This document shows positions 56,519 through 64,000 of a stretch of DNA of 64,000 nt, one piece after another (position 1 is the first letter of the stretch; each line of letters starts with the position of its first letter). The stretch covers positions 744,001 to 808,000 of the forward strand of contig NZ_NNRI01000022.1 in the NCBI RefSeq assembly GCF_002270415.1, in the 5' to 3' direction. The notes below the pieces were generated by a model that did not search any database, had not been told where the DNA came from, and saw only the letters and a program-made list of their open reading frames with translations. A program made the translations under genes and the position numbers. The DNA comes from Mesorhizobium sophorae. GTDB taxonomy: Bacteria > Pseudomonadota > Alphaproteobacteria > Rhizobiales > Rhizobiaceae.

Positions 56519-57217
56519 ATGGCAAGCTATACCGACGCCGAATTGCAAGTGATCGCCGGCTGGCTGAAGGACGGGCTTTCCGCCTCGAAGATCGCGGCGG
56601 CTTTCACTGTGCTGCGTGGCAGTCCGGTGTCACGCAACGCCATCATCGGCATCGTGCACCGCAACACCACGCTGGGCGCGATCGGCTTGGCCTATGGCAA
56701 GCGGCCGCCAGCCGGCAAACGCAAGGCGAGCAAGCGGGCGAACGGAACGGGCGGGGCCATCGCCAAGGTGTCCGACACGATCGACGTCGCGCTTGCCACC
56801 CGCATCGCCGGCACGCCGGTCCGGCCGAAGCGCTTGCCGCAACCCCTGTCGGTGCGCGAAGTGGGCGTGCTGGTCGCCGATGGCGAAGCCTATCGCCTGG
56901 AGATGCCGGTGCCGCCTCGTGCGGCCCTCGGCCGCCAGCCGCATGGCGTGGCGATGCGTTTCATCGACTGCCTGTTCGGCCGCTGCCGCGCGCCGCTGGA
57001 TCTGACGCTGGAAGAAGATCCTGAAAACGATGCGCCGGGCAGCCGGCCTGGCGCCGACATGCTGTGCTGCGGCATGCGCACCAAGGCGTTGAAAAGCTAT
57101 TGCCCCTACCACCAGGCCCGCTTTCGCCGCCGCGTTTTTGAGGCGCAGGCGGCTGAGTATTCCTTCCCCCCGTTTACGGGGAGAAGGTGCCGGCAGGCGG
57201 ATGAGGGGCGGCGCTGA
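56519..57217 (+). CDS. GcrA-like cell-cycle regulator
   Basis: A 232-residue GcrA-family protein. The N-terminal HTH is divergent (L-S-A-S-K-I-A-A-A-F, R-N-A-I-I-G-I-V-H-R; residues 20-48). The C-terminal module keeps R-F-I-D-C-L-F-G-R-C-R-A-P-L (147-160), C-C-G (183-185) and S-Y-C-P-Y-H (193-198). GcrA binds sigma-70 at methylated GANTC promoters; this paralogue may do so at a subset. Its last 18-19 residues (from about 214) are encoded by the palindromic repeat at 57160, so the end is probably altered. Confidence 0.85.
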   Translation: MASYTDAELQVIAGWLKDGLSASKIAAAFTVLRGSPVSRNAIIGIVHRNTTLGAIGLAYGKRPPAGKRKASKRANGTGGAIAKVSDTIDVALATRIAGTPVRPKRLPQPLSVREVGVLVADGEAYRLEMPVPPRAALGRQPHGVAMRFIDCLFGRCRAPLDLTLEEDPENDAPGSRPGADMLCCGMRTKALKSYCPYHQARFRRRVFEAQAAEYSFPPFTGRRCRQADEGRR

Positions 57218-57324
57218 GGTGGCGGGATTGAAAACAGATATGATCTTCAAGCATCCGACCGAAGCGCTGGCGCCGCCCCTCATTGCCCTGGCGGGCATTT
57301 CTCCCCGTGAACGGGGAGAAAGAA
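57160..57324. repeat. Palindromic intergenic repeat overlapping the GcrA-like gene end
   Basis: An imperfect inverted repeat of about 165 bases. Left half: CCCCGTTTACGGGGAGAAGG and GATGAGGGGCGGCGC; right half: GCGCCGCCCCTCATTGC and TTTCTCCCCGTGAACGGGGA. The left half supplies the last codons of the GcrA-like gene (to 57217). Confidence 0.78.
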
Positions 57325-57335
57325 ACCTCGTCGCC

Positions 57336-57653
57336 CTATTTCGGTATCTGCCGGCCTTGCTTGGGCATGCGGCTTTGCACTGTCCTGGTCTCGAGCGTCA
57401 TGGCCGGTCCGCCTTCGGCCTCCAGTATGTCGGCCACCCTGGCAAAGCCGGTGAACACTTTCATGGCGTCGGATTCGGAAATCTGCGCTGCAATGGCAGC
57501 GCTGCAGGCGTTGAGGGCGCTGCGGTAGACATGGCCGCGCCGCTCGAGCGGCCAGCGCTGCAGGAAGTCGGCGGCGTCGTTGACGCAGTCGATCTCTTCG
57601 ACCTGTCCGTCGATCCGCACCTTGAGCGGCACTCCGGTCTTCATCGTACCCAC
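57336..57653 (-). CDS. DUF982 family protein
   Basis: A 105-residue protein with the DUF982 pattern: V-R-I-D-G-Q-V-E-E-I-D-C-V-N-D-A-A-D-F-L-Q-R-W-P, then Y-R-S-A-L-N-A-C-S-A-A-I. DUF982 proteins are small, frequent in rhizobia, and have no known function. The GTG at 57653 has AAGGTGA five bases upstream; ATG 57644 and a start at 57701 are alternatives. A second DUF982 gene lies 114 bases upstream on the same strand. Confidence 0.82.
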   Translation of the reverse strand: MGTMKTGVPLKVRIDGQVEEIDCVNDAADFLQRWPLERRGHVYRSALNACSAAIAAQISESDAMKVFTGFARVADILEAEGGPAMTLETRTVQSRMPKQGRQIPK

Positions 57654-57767
57654 GGCGTTCACCTTCACTCTGCGCGGGGCTGGAAACCCCGCTCTTATCA
57701 ACGCGCCACGCTGGCTGGCGGTTGCATCACATTTTCAGCCCGGCCCTGCCCACCAACCTCACAACCC

Positions 57768-58046
57768 TCACTGGACCACGGCGTCCAGCCAGGCATGGGC
57801 GCGGCTTCTTGGCCTGGCCACCAATATATTCTGTTGGCCAGCCGCCCTGGTGAGGGCGTCGAAGGCGATGCGCTGGCTGCAAGTGCCGTCTACCGCCAAG
57901 GCGACGAGCCTGGCCGCCTCGACATAGCCTGGTGCTGTCTTGTCTGGCCATTGCTGCCTGAGCGCGTCGGCGGCCTCGGCCACCGAGCCGACCAACATGG
58001 TTCTGCTGTCGCAAAAGCGCAGCGTAACCGGCATGAAAGCTGTCAT
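57768..58046 (-). CDS. DUF982 family protein (second)
   Basis: A 92-residue DUF982 protein: V-A-E-A-A-D-A-L-R-Q-Q-W-P, then Y-V-E-A-A-R-L-V-A-L-A-V-D-G and A-F-D-A-L-T-R-A-A. The ATG at 58046 has a strong GGGAGG site. Longer readings upstream pass through the repeat at 58268 and are not credible. Tandem with the first DUF982 gene, likely an old duplication. Confidence 0.85.
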   Translation of the reverse strand: MTAFMPVTLRFCDSRTMLVGSVAEAADALRQQWPDKTAPGYVEAARLVALAVDGTCSQRIAFDALTRAAGQQNILVARPRSRAHAWLDAVVQ

Positions 58047-58267
58047 ACGCAAACCTCCCGTTGGTATGGACGCGACATAACGTCGAAAGTTCGCGCTGGT
58101 TCCATTAGTCCGGACGCGGATATGACCGCAGTCTCGGCAAGGCGTGTGTCCTCCAGCGCGCTCTGCATTGAGCTGCGCTATCCGCGAGCTGCTCGCCAGA
58201 AGGCAGAAGGTACGTTGGTGCCGCCGGTGAAGAGGTGACGCTCTCTGATCGACAGATCGGCGGGACA
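58047..58267. other. Intergenic stretch without a recognisable gene
   Basis: Between the DUF982 gene at 57768 and the repeat at 58268 no coding region is supported. Together with that repeat it makes up the 428-base gap before the 58475 gene. The promoter of the DUF982 genes probably lies just above 58046. Confidence 0.4.
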
Positions 58268-58426
58268 GCGCCCCCCTCTGGCCTGCCGGCCATCTCCCCC
58301 ACAAGGAGGGAGATCGGCAGCGTTGCCCGCACCGCCTTTCCTGCAGCGTTGGCGATTGGCGAAAGCAGCGGCAACATCCAATCTCCCCACTCGTGGGGGA
58401 GATGCTCGGCAGGGCAGAGGGGGCGC
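58268..58426. repeat. Palindromic intergenic repeat, type B (second copy)
   Basis: A 159-base palindromic repeat, the same length as and clearly related to 32038-32196. Outer arms GCGCCCCCC (58268-58276) and GGGGGCGC (58419-58426); CATCTCCCCCACAAGGAGGG on the left matches the other copy. The middle 50 bases differ more. Confidence 0.82.
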
Positions 58427-58474
58427 GAAGGATCACCAGCCTCCTAATCCCAACACCCCAACCAGGAGTCTCCC

Positions 58475-59077
58475 GTGAGCAAGAGAACCAGAGCCGCAAG
58501 ACCGCAGGCGCCAAAACTGCCGAAGGGCGAGGCCGAGCAGGTGCGCATCCGCCGCGAGATCGGCCATGATTTCGCGCTTAAGGATGATGGCTTCGGCCGC
58601 ACACGGCTGGCCGCCGGCACCCTGGAGGCAACCCGCGTCTACGAGGTGTCGAATGACGGCTTCACCTCCACCGGCGGCATCGTGCGGGTGCGCAATGTGG
58701 ATCCGCTGCTGGGCATCACCTCGCTGTCGCGTCAGCAGCGCGAGGCCGGCTTGCGCTACCGCGAGGATTTCCGCTGCAGCCAGCAGGCGAGCGTGAAGCC
58801 GATGCGCTGGAGCGAGCGCGTCGACGGCGGTCGGCACGGCGGCGGCATCGCCGACAGCGTGCTCGACGCTGGCCGCGCCCACGCCACCGCGAGCAGGGCG
58901 CTATGCCATTGGGAGGTGGCTGACATAGTGCAGAAAGTCTGCTGCGCAGGCGGCTCGATCAAGAGCCTGGCCGAGCAGACCGGCGAGGGGCGGGATGTAG
59001 TGACGAAGCTCTTGAAGGTCGGACTGGACCTGCTGGCGGTGCACTATGGGATGATGGTGGGGAGAAGGGTCGGGTGA
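58475..59077 (+). CDS. DUF6456-like hypothetical protein
   Basis: A 200-residue protein. The second half (Q-Q-R-E-A-G-L-R-Y-R-E-D-F, A-D-S-V-L-D-A-G-R-A-H-A, W-E-V-A-D-I-V-Q-K-V-C-C-A-G-G, V-T-K-L-L-K-V-G-L-D-L-L-A) resembles the alphaproteobacterial DUF6456 domain, which often follows an HTH; no HTH is obvious here. Assignment is from memory. GTG start with AGGAG upstream. Function unknown. Confidence 0.62.
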   Translation: MSKRTRAARPQAPKLPKGEAEQVRIRREIGHDFALKDDGFGRTRLAAGTLEATRVYEVSNDGFTSTGGIVRVRNVDPLLGITSLSRQQREAGLRYREDFRCSQQASVKPMRWSERVDGGRHGGGIADSVLDAGRAHATASRALCHWEVADIVQKVCCAGGSIKSLAEQTGEGRDVVTKLLKVGLDLLAVHYGMMVGRRVG

Positions 59078-59121
59078 CAGGCGACCCGACCGGCAATGCC
59101 GGCCGGATCAGTCTTCCCAGT

Positions 59122-60024
59122 TCAGGTCATCCGCAGACGCGGATTTCCCATCTGCCTCGCCAAAAACTCCACGAATAGCCTTGCCCGCACCGGCAGCTGC
59201 CGGCCGAAGGCATGTACGATGTGGACCGGCATGGTTGGCATCGGCACATCTGGCAGGACGCGCATGAGTCGGGCGGTGTCGATGTCGTCTTGCACGGCGA
59301 CTTGCAGGAGGTGGGCGATGCCGGCGCCGGAAAGTGCCGCGTTGCGGATGGCGCCGCCGTCGTCGGTGTCGAAGCGGCCGTCGGGCACGATTTCGGTACC
59401 GTCGGCGAAAGTGATGGCCCGAGGGCGGCCGGCCGAGACATAGCGGACGAAATCGTGGTGTCGCAGATCGGCGATCGAGGCTGGCAAGCCTCGACGCTGG
59501 AGATAGGCGGCGGCGGCCACGAGCACGATCGGCAGGCTGGCGATGCGCCGCGCGGTGAGCCCGGCATCGGCCAGCGTGCCCATGCGCACTGCCACGTCAT
59601 AGCTCTCGCGGATCAGGTCGGCGTGGCGGTCTGTGACGCTGAGTTCCAGCTTCACTTCCGGCTGCTCGGCCAGGAACAATTGCACCCATGAGGCGATGAG
59701 GCCGCGGCCGAGTTCGACCGGGGCGGTGACGCGCAGCAGGCCGCGCGCCGTACCGGTGCTCTGCACGATGTCCTGCGCATCGTCGAGCGCCCGCAGCAGC
59801 GGCGCCACCCGCTCGTAATAAGCAATGCCTTCGCTGGTCAGCCCCAGCCGGCGCGTCGAGCGTTGGATGAGTTTTGCGCCGAGCCGCCGCTCCAGCTTCG
59901 CCACGCTCTTCGACACGGCCGACGGGCTGGAGCCAATCAGCCGGCTGGCGGCCTGGAACGAGCCGGCATCCACCGTGCGCACGAAAGCGACGAGGCCGGC
60001 GGTCTTTTCGAGGATGGTGGTCAT
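59122..60024 (-). CDS. LysR-family transcriptional regulator
   Basis: A 300-residue LysR regulator: F-V-R-T-V-D-A-G-S-F-Q-A-A-S-R-L-I-G-S-S-P-S-A-V-S-K-S-V-A-K-L (HTH, residues 14-44) followed by a LysR substrate-binding domain of the CrgA/YafC type. Divergent from the SDR gene at 60159, with a candidate site between them (60084-60105). It probably regulates the SDR gene. Confidence 0.92.
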   Translation of the reverse strand: MTTILEKTAGLVAFVRTVDAGSFQAASRLIGSSPSAVSKSVAKLERRLGAKLIQRSTRRLGLTSEGIAYYERVAPLLRALDDAQDIVQSTGTARGLLRVTAPVELGRGLIASWVQLFLAEQPEVKLELSVTDRHADLIRESYDVAVRMGTLADAGLTARRIASLPIVLVAAAAYLQRRGLPASIADLRHHDFVRYVSAGRPRAITFADGTEIVPDGRFDTDDGGAIRNAALSGAGIAHLLQVAVQDDIDTARLMRVLPDVPMPTMPVHIVHAFGRQLPVRARLFVEFLARQMGNPRLRMT

Positions 60025-60083
60025 GGAGACGTCATCGCATGTCGAGAAGGGGCTGATTGCGGAATTCCAGGCAAGAAAGAATG

Positions 60084-60105
60084 GCGTACTGACAATCTAA
60101 TACGC
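60084..60105. promoter_or_regulatory. Candidate LysR binding site
   Basis: GCGTA (60084-60088) and TACGC (60101-60105) with a 12-base A/T-rich spacer, in the 134-base divergent region, 60 bases before the LysR start and 54 before the SDR start. Symmetry, spacing and place suit a LysR dimer. Confidence 0.45.
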
Positions 60106-60158
60106 TTTTTCGGCGTGCTTAAATACCGCTCATCGTCAGCATCACAAGGAGAGAATGG

Positions 60159-60908
60159 ATGAGCAGTCTGAACGGCAAGGTCGCCATCGTCACCGGCGCA
60201 TCGAAGGGTATAGGAGCAGCCATCGCCAAGGGATTGGCGGCGGCGGGCGCGGCTGTCGTGGTCAACTATGCCTCATCGCGGGAAGGCGCCGAGCGCGTCG
60301 TCGCCGCCATCGCGGACGCCGGCGGCCGGGCGGTCGCGGTGAAGGGCGATGTTGCGCAAGCGGCTGACGTGCGCGGCCTGTTCGAAGCGGCAAAGTCCTC
60401 GTTCGGCGGCATCGACATCCTGGTCAACAATGCCGGCGTGTTCCAGTTCGAGCCGCTGGAGGCGGTGACAGAGGCCGAGTTCCACCGCGAATTCGGCACT
60501 AATGTGCTGGGCGTCGTGCTCGCCATCCAGGAAGCGGTGAAGCATTTCGGGCCGGCCGGCGGCAGCATCATCAACATCAGCTCGGTCGCCAGTTCCAATC
60601 CGCAGCCCAACTCGCTGGTCTATGCCGCCACCAAGGCGGCGGTGGATTCGATCACGCTGTCGATGTCGCGTGAGCTTGGCGCCCGCCACATCCGCGTCAA
60701 CGCGATTGCGCCGGGCGGCGTCGACACCGAAGGGCTGCAGCGTGTCGGCATCGTCGGCAGCGAACACGAGGAGGCGCTGGTGGCGGTCACCCCGCTCGGC
60801 CGCTTTGGCCAGCCCGACGACATTGCGCGGGTGGCGGTGTTTCTGGCGTCCGACGAGGCGGGTTGGGTGACTGGAGAGCGGATTACGGCGTCGGGTGGGT
60901 GGCGATAG
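60159..60908 (+). CDS. SDR-family oxidoreductase (3-oxoacyl-ACP reductase-like)
   Basis: A 249-residue classical SDR: T-G-A-S-K-G-I-G (12-19), N-N-A-G, S-S-V-A-S and Y-A-A-T-K, with the C-terminal G-R-F-G-Q-P-D-D-I-A. It resembles FabG-like reductases, but isolated copies beside a LysR gene usually act on small ketones or aldehydes. Strong AGGAGA site before the ATG. Confidence 0.93.
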   Translation: MSSLNGKVAIVTGASKGIGAAIAKGLAAAGAAVVVNYASSREGAERVVAAIADAGGRAVAVKGDVAQAADVRGLFEAAKSSFGGIDILVNNAGVFQFEPLEAVTEAEFHREFGTNVLGVVLAIQEAVKHFGPAGGSIINISSVASSNPQPNSLVYAATKAAVDSITLSMSRELGARHIRVNAIAPGGVDTEGLQRVGIVGSEHEEALVAVTPLGRFGQPDDIARVAVFLASDEAGWVTGERITASGGWR

Positions 60909-60926
60909 GAGGGCGGGCGCTGGTTT

Positions 60927-63047
60927 TCAAAACAACGCCTTCTCCAGCGGCCGCTCCAGCGTCTCGGCGAAGGCGGTGGCGAGGTGGTGGCGGTCGCGGA
61001 AGACCAGCTTGCCGCCGATGAAGACGTGGCAGGCGGTGCGGCCGCAGAAGCGGTCGGTGAGGTCGACATAGAGCGTGTCGGGCACGCTGGCCACGACGGC
61101 GCGCTCGGCGGCGGCCGCGCCGTCATTGGCGGCCTCGCTCCTCGGCGTGTCGCAGTGCGGCGACGGCGCCTCGCGCCACCACAGCGCGCGCGCCACGCAG
61201 GAATCGGCGAAGCTGGCGTTGATCGGCGTGTCGCGGATCACCGCGGCCTCGACGCCGGCCCGGCTGAACGCCTGCAAGGTCGAGCGCAGGCCGGCCTGCC
61301 AGCGCGCGGTCTCGGCGGTGCGGCTGGCGGCGGGCATGTCACGCGTCAGATTGCCAATGGAGAATTCCGAGATCACCACCAGGCGCGGCTTGCGGGCGAT
61401 GATGTCCGATATCGCCTGCTCGCGCCAGGCGTCGCATTCGGTGTAGTCGCGTTTCAGCACGGTGTTGAAGGTCGAGAGCCGCGAGGCGCGGCACGATGAT
61501 TTGAGATATGTGACCACCCTGGTGTCGTTGCGCCTGGCCGCCTCGATCAGCGGCGTCGACCAATGGTCGGCATGCGAATCGCCGAACAGCACGATGGTGT
61601 GGGCGGCATCCGTGGCGCCGAACGTGCAGGGTTTGGGCGTCACCGTGTGGAAGTCGAGCAGGCAGCTCTTGTCGACGGCGCGCGCGATGGAGGGTTGTTC
61701 GGCCGCCTGCTCGATGCCTCGCTGGTCGGGGTCGATGTTGCGCTGGGCCAGATGCGCATTGGCATAGGCCATCGCCACGCCGGCGCCGGTCAGCGCCAGC
61801 GCCGGAGCCAGCGCAATTGCAGGAAAAGTGAGACGCGGTCTTGCGTCCGGAATCGCGCTGAAATAAGGAGCCCTGGCGTCCGCCGTCAGCCAGCCGGCGC
61901 GTCGTCCGGGGTTCTCGATCAGGCGATAGGTGAACACCGACAGCGTCAAGGCCAGCGCGCCGCAACCGAGGCGCTGCGGCGCGCTGAGATCCGGCACCAG
62001 CATCTGGGCATAGACGATCACCGGCCAGTGCCAGAGATAGAGCGAATAGGAGAGCGCGCCGATCCATTGCAGGGGCGGCAGCGACAGAGCGGCGACCGGG
62101 CCAAATGCCTGCCAGTTGGTCCGCCCGTTGGCCCACATGGCGGCCTGCTCCTCGCCAGCCCCGCTCAACAGCACCAGCACCGTGCCGGCAACCGGCAGCA
62201 GCGCCAGGTAGCCGGGAAAGGGCAGGTCTTCGCTCAGCCACAGATAGGCCGCCGCGATCAGCGCCAGGCCGAGCCAGCCGAGTGCAGCGCGCAGCCACGG
62301 ACGATGCAGCAGGAACGTCACTGGGACCAGCGTCGCCAGGCCGCCGGCGGCGAACTCCCAGGCACGCAGCGGCGAGAAATAGAAAGCCCATGCCGGTGCG
62401 GTGCTGGTCAGCCAGGCGCAGGCGACGAAGGAGGCGAGGCCGGCGACGCCGATCACGGCCACGGCCGTTCGCCGGCCGGGACGCAGCCAGGCCGCCAGCA
62501 GAAGCAGCGCCGGCCAGGCCAGGTAGAACTGCTCCTCCACGGACAGCGACCAGAAGTGGATGAAGGGATTGCTGGTGGCATCAGTGGCGAAATAGTCGAA
62601 CGACCAGCGCAACAGCCACAGATTGATGGCGTAGGCGGAGGCGAACATGGCGCCGCGCGAATAGAGCGCCTGCTCCTGCGGCGACAGGATGAAATAGCCG
62701 GCCGCAAGCGTCGCCAGGATGACGAACAGTGCCGCCGGCAAAAGGCGCCGCGCGCGCCTGGCATAGAAGCGCCAGAGGTCGAGCCTGCCGGTGTCGCCGA
62801 TCTCCTGCATGAGGTGGGTGGTGATCAGCCAGCCGGAGATGACGAAGAATATGTCGACGCCGGCAAAGCCGCCGGGCAGGCCGGCGAGGCCGAAATGATA
62901 GGCGACGACGCCGCCGACGGCGAGCGCGCGCAATCCCTGTATGTCCGGCCGGAACGATGCTGCCAAGACGGCTCCTTCGTGCAAGCCCACCTCTTGGCCC
63001 ACCGCCTGTCCCAGCCCGTCGCAAGTGTCGGCCGGGCGGGTTGACAT
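60927..63047 (-). CDS. Membrane acyltransferase with SGNH domain (OafA/YrhL type)
   Basis: A 706-residue fusion. Residues about 30-400 form an acyltransferase-3 domain with about ten membrane helices (starts F-R-P-D-I-Q-G-L-R-A-L-A-V, catalytic-type H51 in V-A-Y-H-F). Residues 470-706 form a periplasmic SGNH hydrolase-like domain (V-L-F-G-D-S-H-A-D-H-W; last block D-R-H-H-L-A). Such proteins O-acetylate lipopolysaccharide or exopolysaccharide. No surface-polysaccharide genes lie nearby. It converges with the SDR gene. Confidence 0.92.
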   Translation of the reverse strand: MSTRPADTCDGLGQAVGQEVGLHEGAVLAASFRPDIQGLRALAVGGVVAYHFGLAGLPGGFAGVDIFFVISGWLITTHLMQEIGDTGRLDLWRFYARRARRLLPAALFVILATLAAGYFILSPQEQALYSRGAMFASAYAINLWLLRWSFDYFATDATSNPFIHFWSLSVEEQFYLAWPALLLLAAWLRPGRRTAVAVIGVAGLASFVACAWLTSTAPAWAFYFSPLRAWEFAAGGLATLVPVTFLLHRPWLRAALGWLGLALIAAAYLWLSEDLPFPGYLALLPVAGTVLVLLSGAGEEQAAMWANGRTNWQAFGPVAALSLPPLQWIGALSYSLYLWHWPVIVYAQMLVPDLSAPQRLGCGALALTLSVFTYRLIENPGRRAGWLTADARAPYFSAIPDARPRLTFPAIALAPALALTGAGVAMAYANAHLAQRNIDPDQRGIEQAAEQPSIARAVDKSCLLDFHTVTPKPCTFGATDAAHTIVLFGDSHADHWSTPLIEAARRNDTRVVTYLKSSCRASRLSTFNTVLKRDYTECDAWREQAISDIIARKPRLVVISEFSIGNLTRDMPAASRTAETARWQAGLRSTLQAFSRAGVEAAVIRDTPINASFADSCVARALWWREAPSPHCDTPRSEAANDGAAAAERAVVASVPDTLYVDLTDRFCGRTACHVFIGGKLVFRDRHHLATAFAETLERPLEKALF

Positions 63048-63145
63048 CGCAATGCAACAAATCTTTCGCAGTGCAACATGGCAAGAAAAGGGAGGTCCTC
63101 TCCCACCGGCCGCGCCGCGCCGTCAGCCGCTCCGGATCTGGTGCA

Positions 63146-63886
63146 TCAGGCCTCGCGCGCGAGGCTGGCCACCAGATGATCGACGTCGGGGTCATCGAGC
63201 CTGACGATGTGAGCCATCCTTATCGCCTGTTTCAGGCTGATCCTGGTGACGTCCCGCCGCATGATGACCGACACGAAGGTTGGCCCTGATCCAGTTAGGA
63301 CGATGGCCCTGCCGACCAGGACCGGCTCCGAGATGGGGGCCCATTGCACGGCTATGATCGACGGCTCGCCGGTCGGGCGGCTGTTGATGCCGCTGAAATA
63401 GATCCAGTTCAGGCGCGAGATCACCACGCCGTAGTGGTTGCCGGGCGCCCGTGCTCCGCCCTGGTCGTCGCCTGGGCCCCACCGCGTCACGCGCCTGAAG
63501 GTAACCAGCTCGGTCTCACGCTGCACGAAGGTGATCGAGCGCATCAGAAGGGCGGGGCGGCCGGGGACCGAAAAATAGGTGAAATAGGTGCCACCGGCGA
63601 TGGCCGGCGAGGGGGGATGCACCATGGTCTCATACAGTCTCTGGCGCAGCGATGCGTGGCTGTCGCTGGCCGCCATGGCAGCGGGCTCGCGATACAGCTC
63701 GTTCTCGTCGATCTTGAAGAAGCTGCAGATCAGCCTGGCGGTGGCTTTGTTCGGAATGGCCTGGCCTTGCAGATAGCGCTCGAACTGGGTGCGGTTGATG
63801 CCAAGCTCACGGCACACCGCACTCACGGAAGCGTGGCGTTGGACCAGCCGCCTGAGATTGGCGGCGAGATTCTCGCGAATTGGCAC
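63146..63886 (-). CDS. XRE-family regulator with unknown C-terminal domain
   Basis: A 246-residue protein. Residues about 10-65 form an Xre-like HTH (R-L-V-Q-R-H-A-S-V-S-A-V-C-R-E-L-G-I-N-R-T-Q-F-E-R-Y-L-Q-G). The rest (R-Q-R-L-Y-E-T-M onward) is a beta-rich domain, possibly ligand-sensing, of no family I can name. GTG start at 63886. An A/T-rich upstream segment carries a variant of the motif found at 54740 and 55951. Confidence 0.82.
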   Translation of the reverse strand: MPIRENLAANLRRLVQRHASVSAVCRELGINRTQFERYLQGQAIPNKATARLICSFFKIDENELYREPAAMAASDSHASLRQRLYETMVHPPSPAIAGGTYFTYFSVPGRPALLMRSITFVQRETELVTFRRVTRWGPGDDQGGARAPGNHYGVVISRLNWIYFSGINSRPTGEPSIIAVQWAPISEPVLVGRAIVLTGSGPTFVSVIMRRDVTRISLKQAIRMAHIVRLDDPDVDHLVASLAREA

Positions 63887-63919
63887 GACATCGCCCCCGC
63901 GACGTACGGATGCTTATTC

Positions 63920-63930
63920 AAGCGATAACT
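63920..63930. promoter_or_regulatory. Possible variant of the 54740/55951 motif
   Basis: AAGCGATAACT (63920-63930), followed by TATAT, equals AAGCATAACT of the shared motif with one inserted G. It is 34 bases upstream of the XRE gene at 63146-63886. Similarity is partial and could be chance in A/T-rich DNA. Confidence 0.3.
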
Positions 63931-64000
63931 TATATTTTGCCAAACTCGCATGCGGCGACGGTTTCGCGAAGAGGGACTTTGGGCCAATAGCGCGGCCGGT

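Noticed and set aside
61563..63044. Plus-strand open frame opposite the acyltransferase gene
   Set aside because: Product is an R/Q/G-rich shadow; the minus strand encodes an intact OafA-like protein.

Overview
The window is GC-rich, densely coded chromosomal DNA of an alphaproteobacterium in the Rhizobiales, most likely Mesorhizobium or a close relative. The inference rests on family content: two DUF982 genes, a DUF1488 gene, a GcrA-like protein, an AqpS-type arsenite channel next to arsC, a CIRCE-controlled groESL pair, and long palindromic intergenic repeats of the rhizobial mosaic type. No rRNA, tRNA, CRISPR array, complete insertion sequence or replication origin was seen.

Layout. 1-3.4 kb: the end of a membrane protein, a ChaC-like gamma-glutamylcyclotransferase, an ArsR-SRPBCC pair behind a double operator, and a dihydrofolate-reductase-fold protein. 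3.4-9.8 kb: a LacI-controlled sugar operon on the minus strand (regulator, binding protein, two permeases, GH127 arabinofuranosidase) with no ATPase gene. 10-18 kb: a PAS-GGDEF cyclase, several small conserved proteins, CIRCE-groES-groEL, a GYD-domain protein, free methionine-R-sulfoxide reductase, a YeiH-type permease and a SnoaL-like protein. 18-28.4 kb: a more A/T-rich accessory stretch with small unknown genes, an AraC regulator, a GGDEF-EAL protein, a five-gene partner-switching operon and a truncated LigD-type ligase. 28.4-34 kb: a frameshifted LysR gene and a small oxidoreductase cluster. 34-36.4 kb: small unknown genes and a RES-Xre toxin-antitoxin pair. 36.4-41 kb: an arsenic operon (arsR, aqpS, arsC, second arsR, ArsO-like flavoprotein, MFS exporter). 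41-46 kb: an Lrp-controlled operon for uptake and catabolism of an amino acid, with a saccharopine-dehydrogenase-like enzyme. 46-54.3 kb: housekeeping and stress genes, an ECF sigma factor beside an SDR enzyme, and a second ArsR-SRPBCC operon. 54.3-59.1 kb: an S24-type repressor, a GcrA-like protein, two DUF982 genes and other small genes. 59.1-64 kb: a divergent LysR/SDR pair, an acyltransferase-SGNH membrane protein and an XRE regulator.

The most unusual locus is 22452-27428. Five genes overlap or nearly touch. A two-transmembrane receptor phosphatase of the SpoIIE (PP2C) type is flanked by two kinase/antagonist-like pairs. The downstream pair keeps the N- and G-boxes of a GHKL kinase and the Ser-Ser-Gly of a STAS antagonist. 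The upstream pair looks like a duplicated copy whose kinase has lost its G-box and whose STAS domain has lost the serines and is fused to a SAM-dependent methyltransferase. A GGDEF-EAL protein lies just upstream. This suggests a partner switch that controls a methyltransferase, possibly alongside c-di-GMP; its target is not visible here.

A second theme is autoregulation visible at base level: perfect or near-perfect operators overlap the starts of several regulators (ArsR at 1692, 36462 and 54238; Lrp at 45822; Xre at 35232). An exact 17-bp motif is shared by the promoters of the S24 repressor and of a zinc-ribbon gene about 1.2 kb away.
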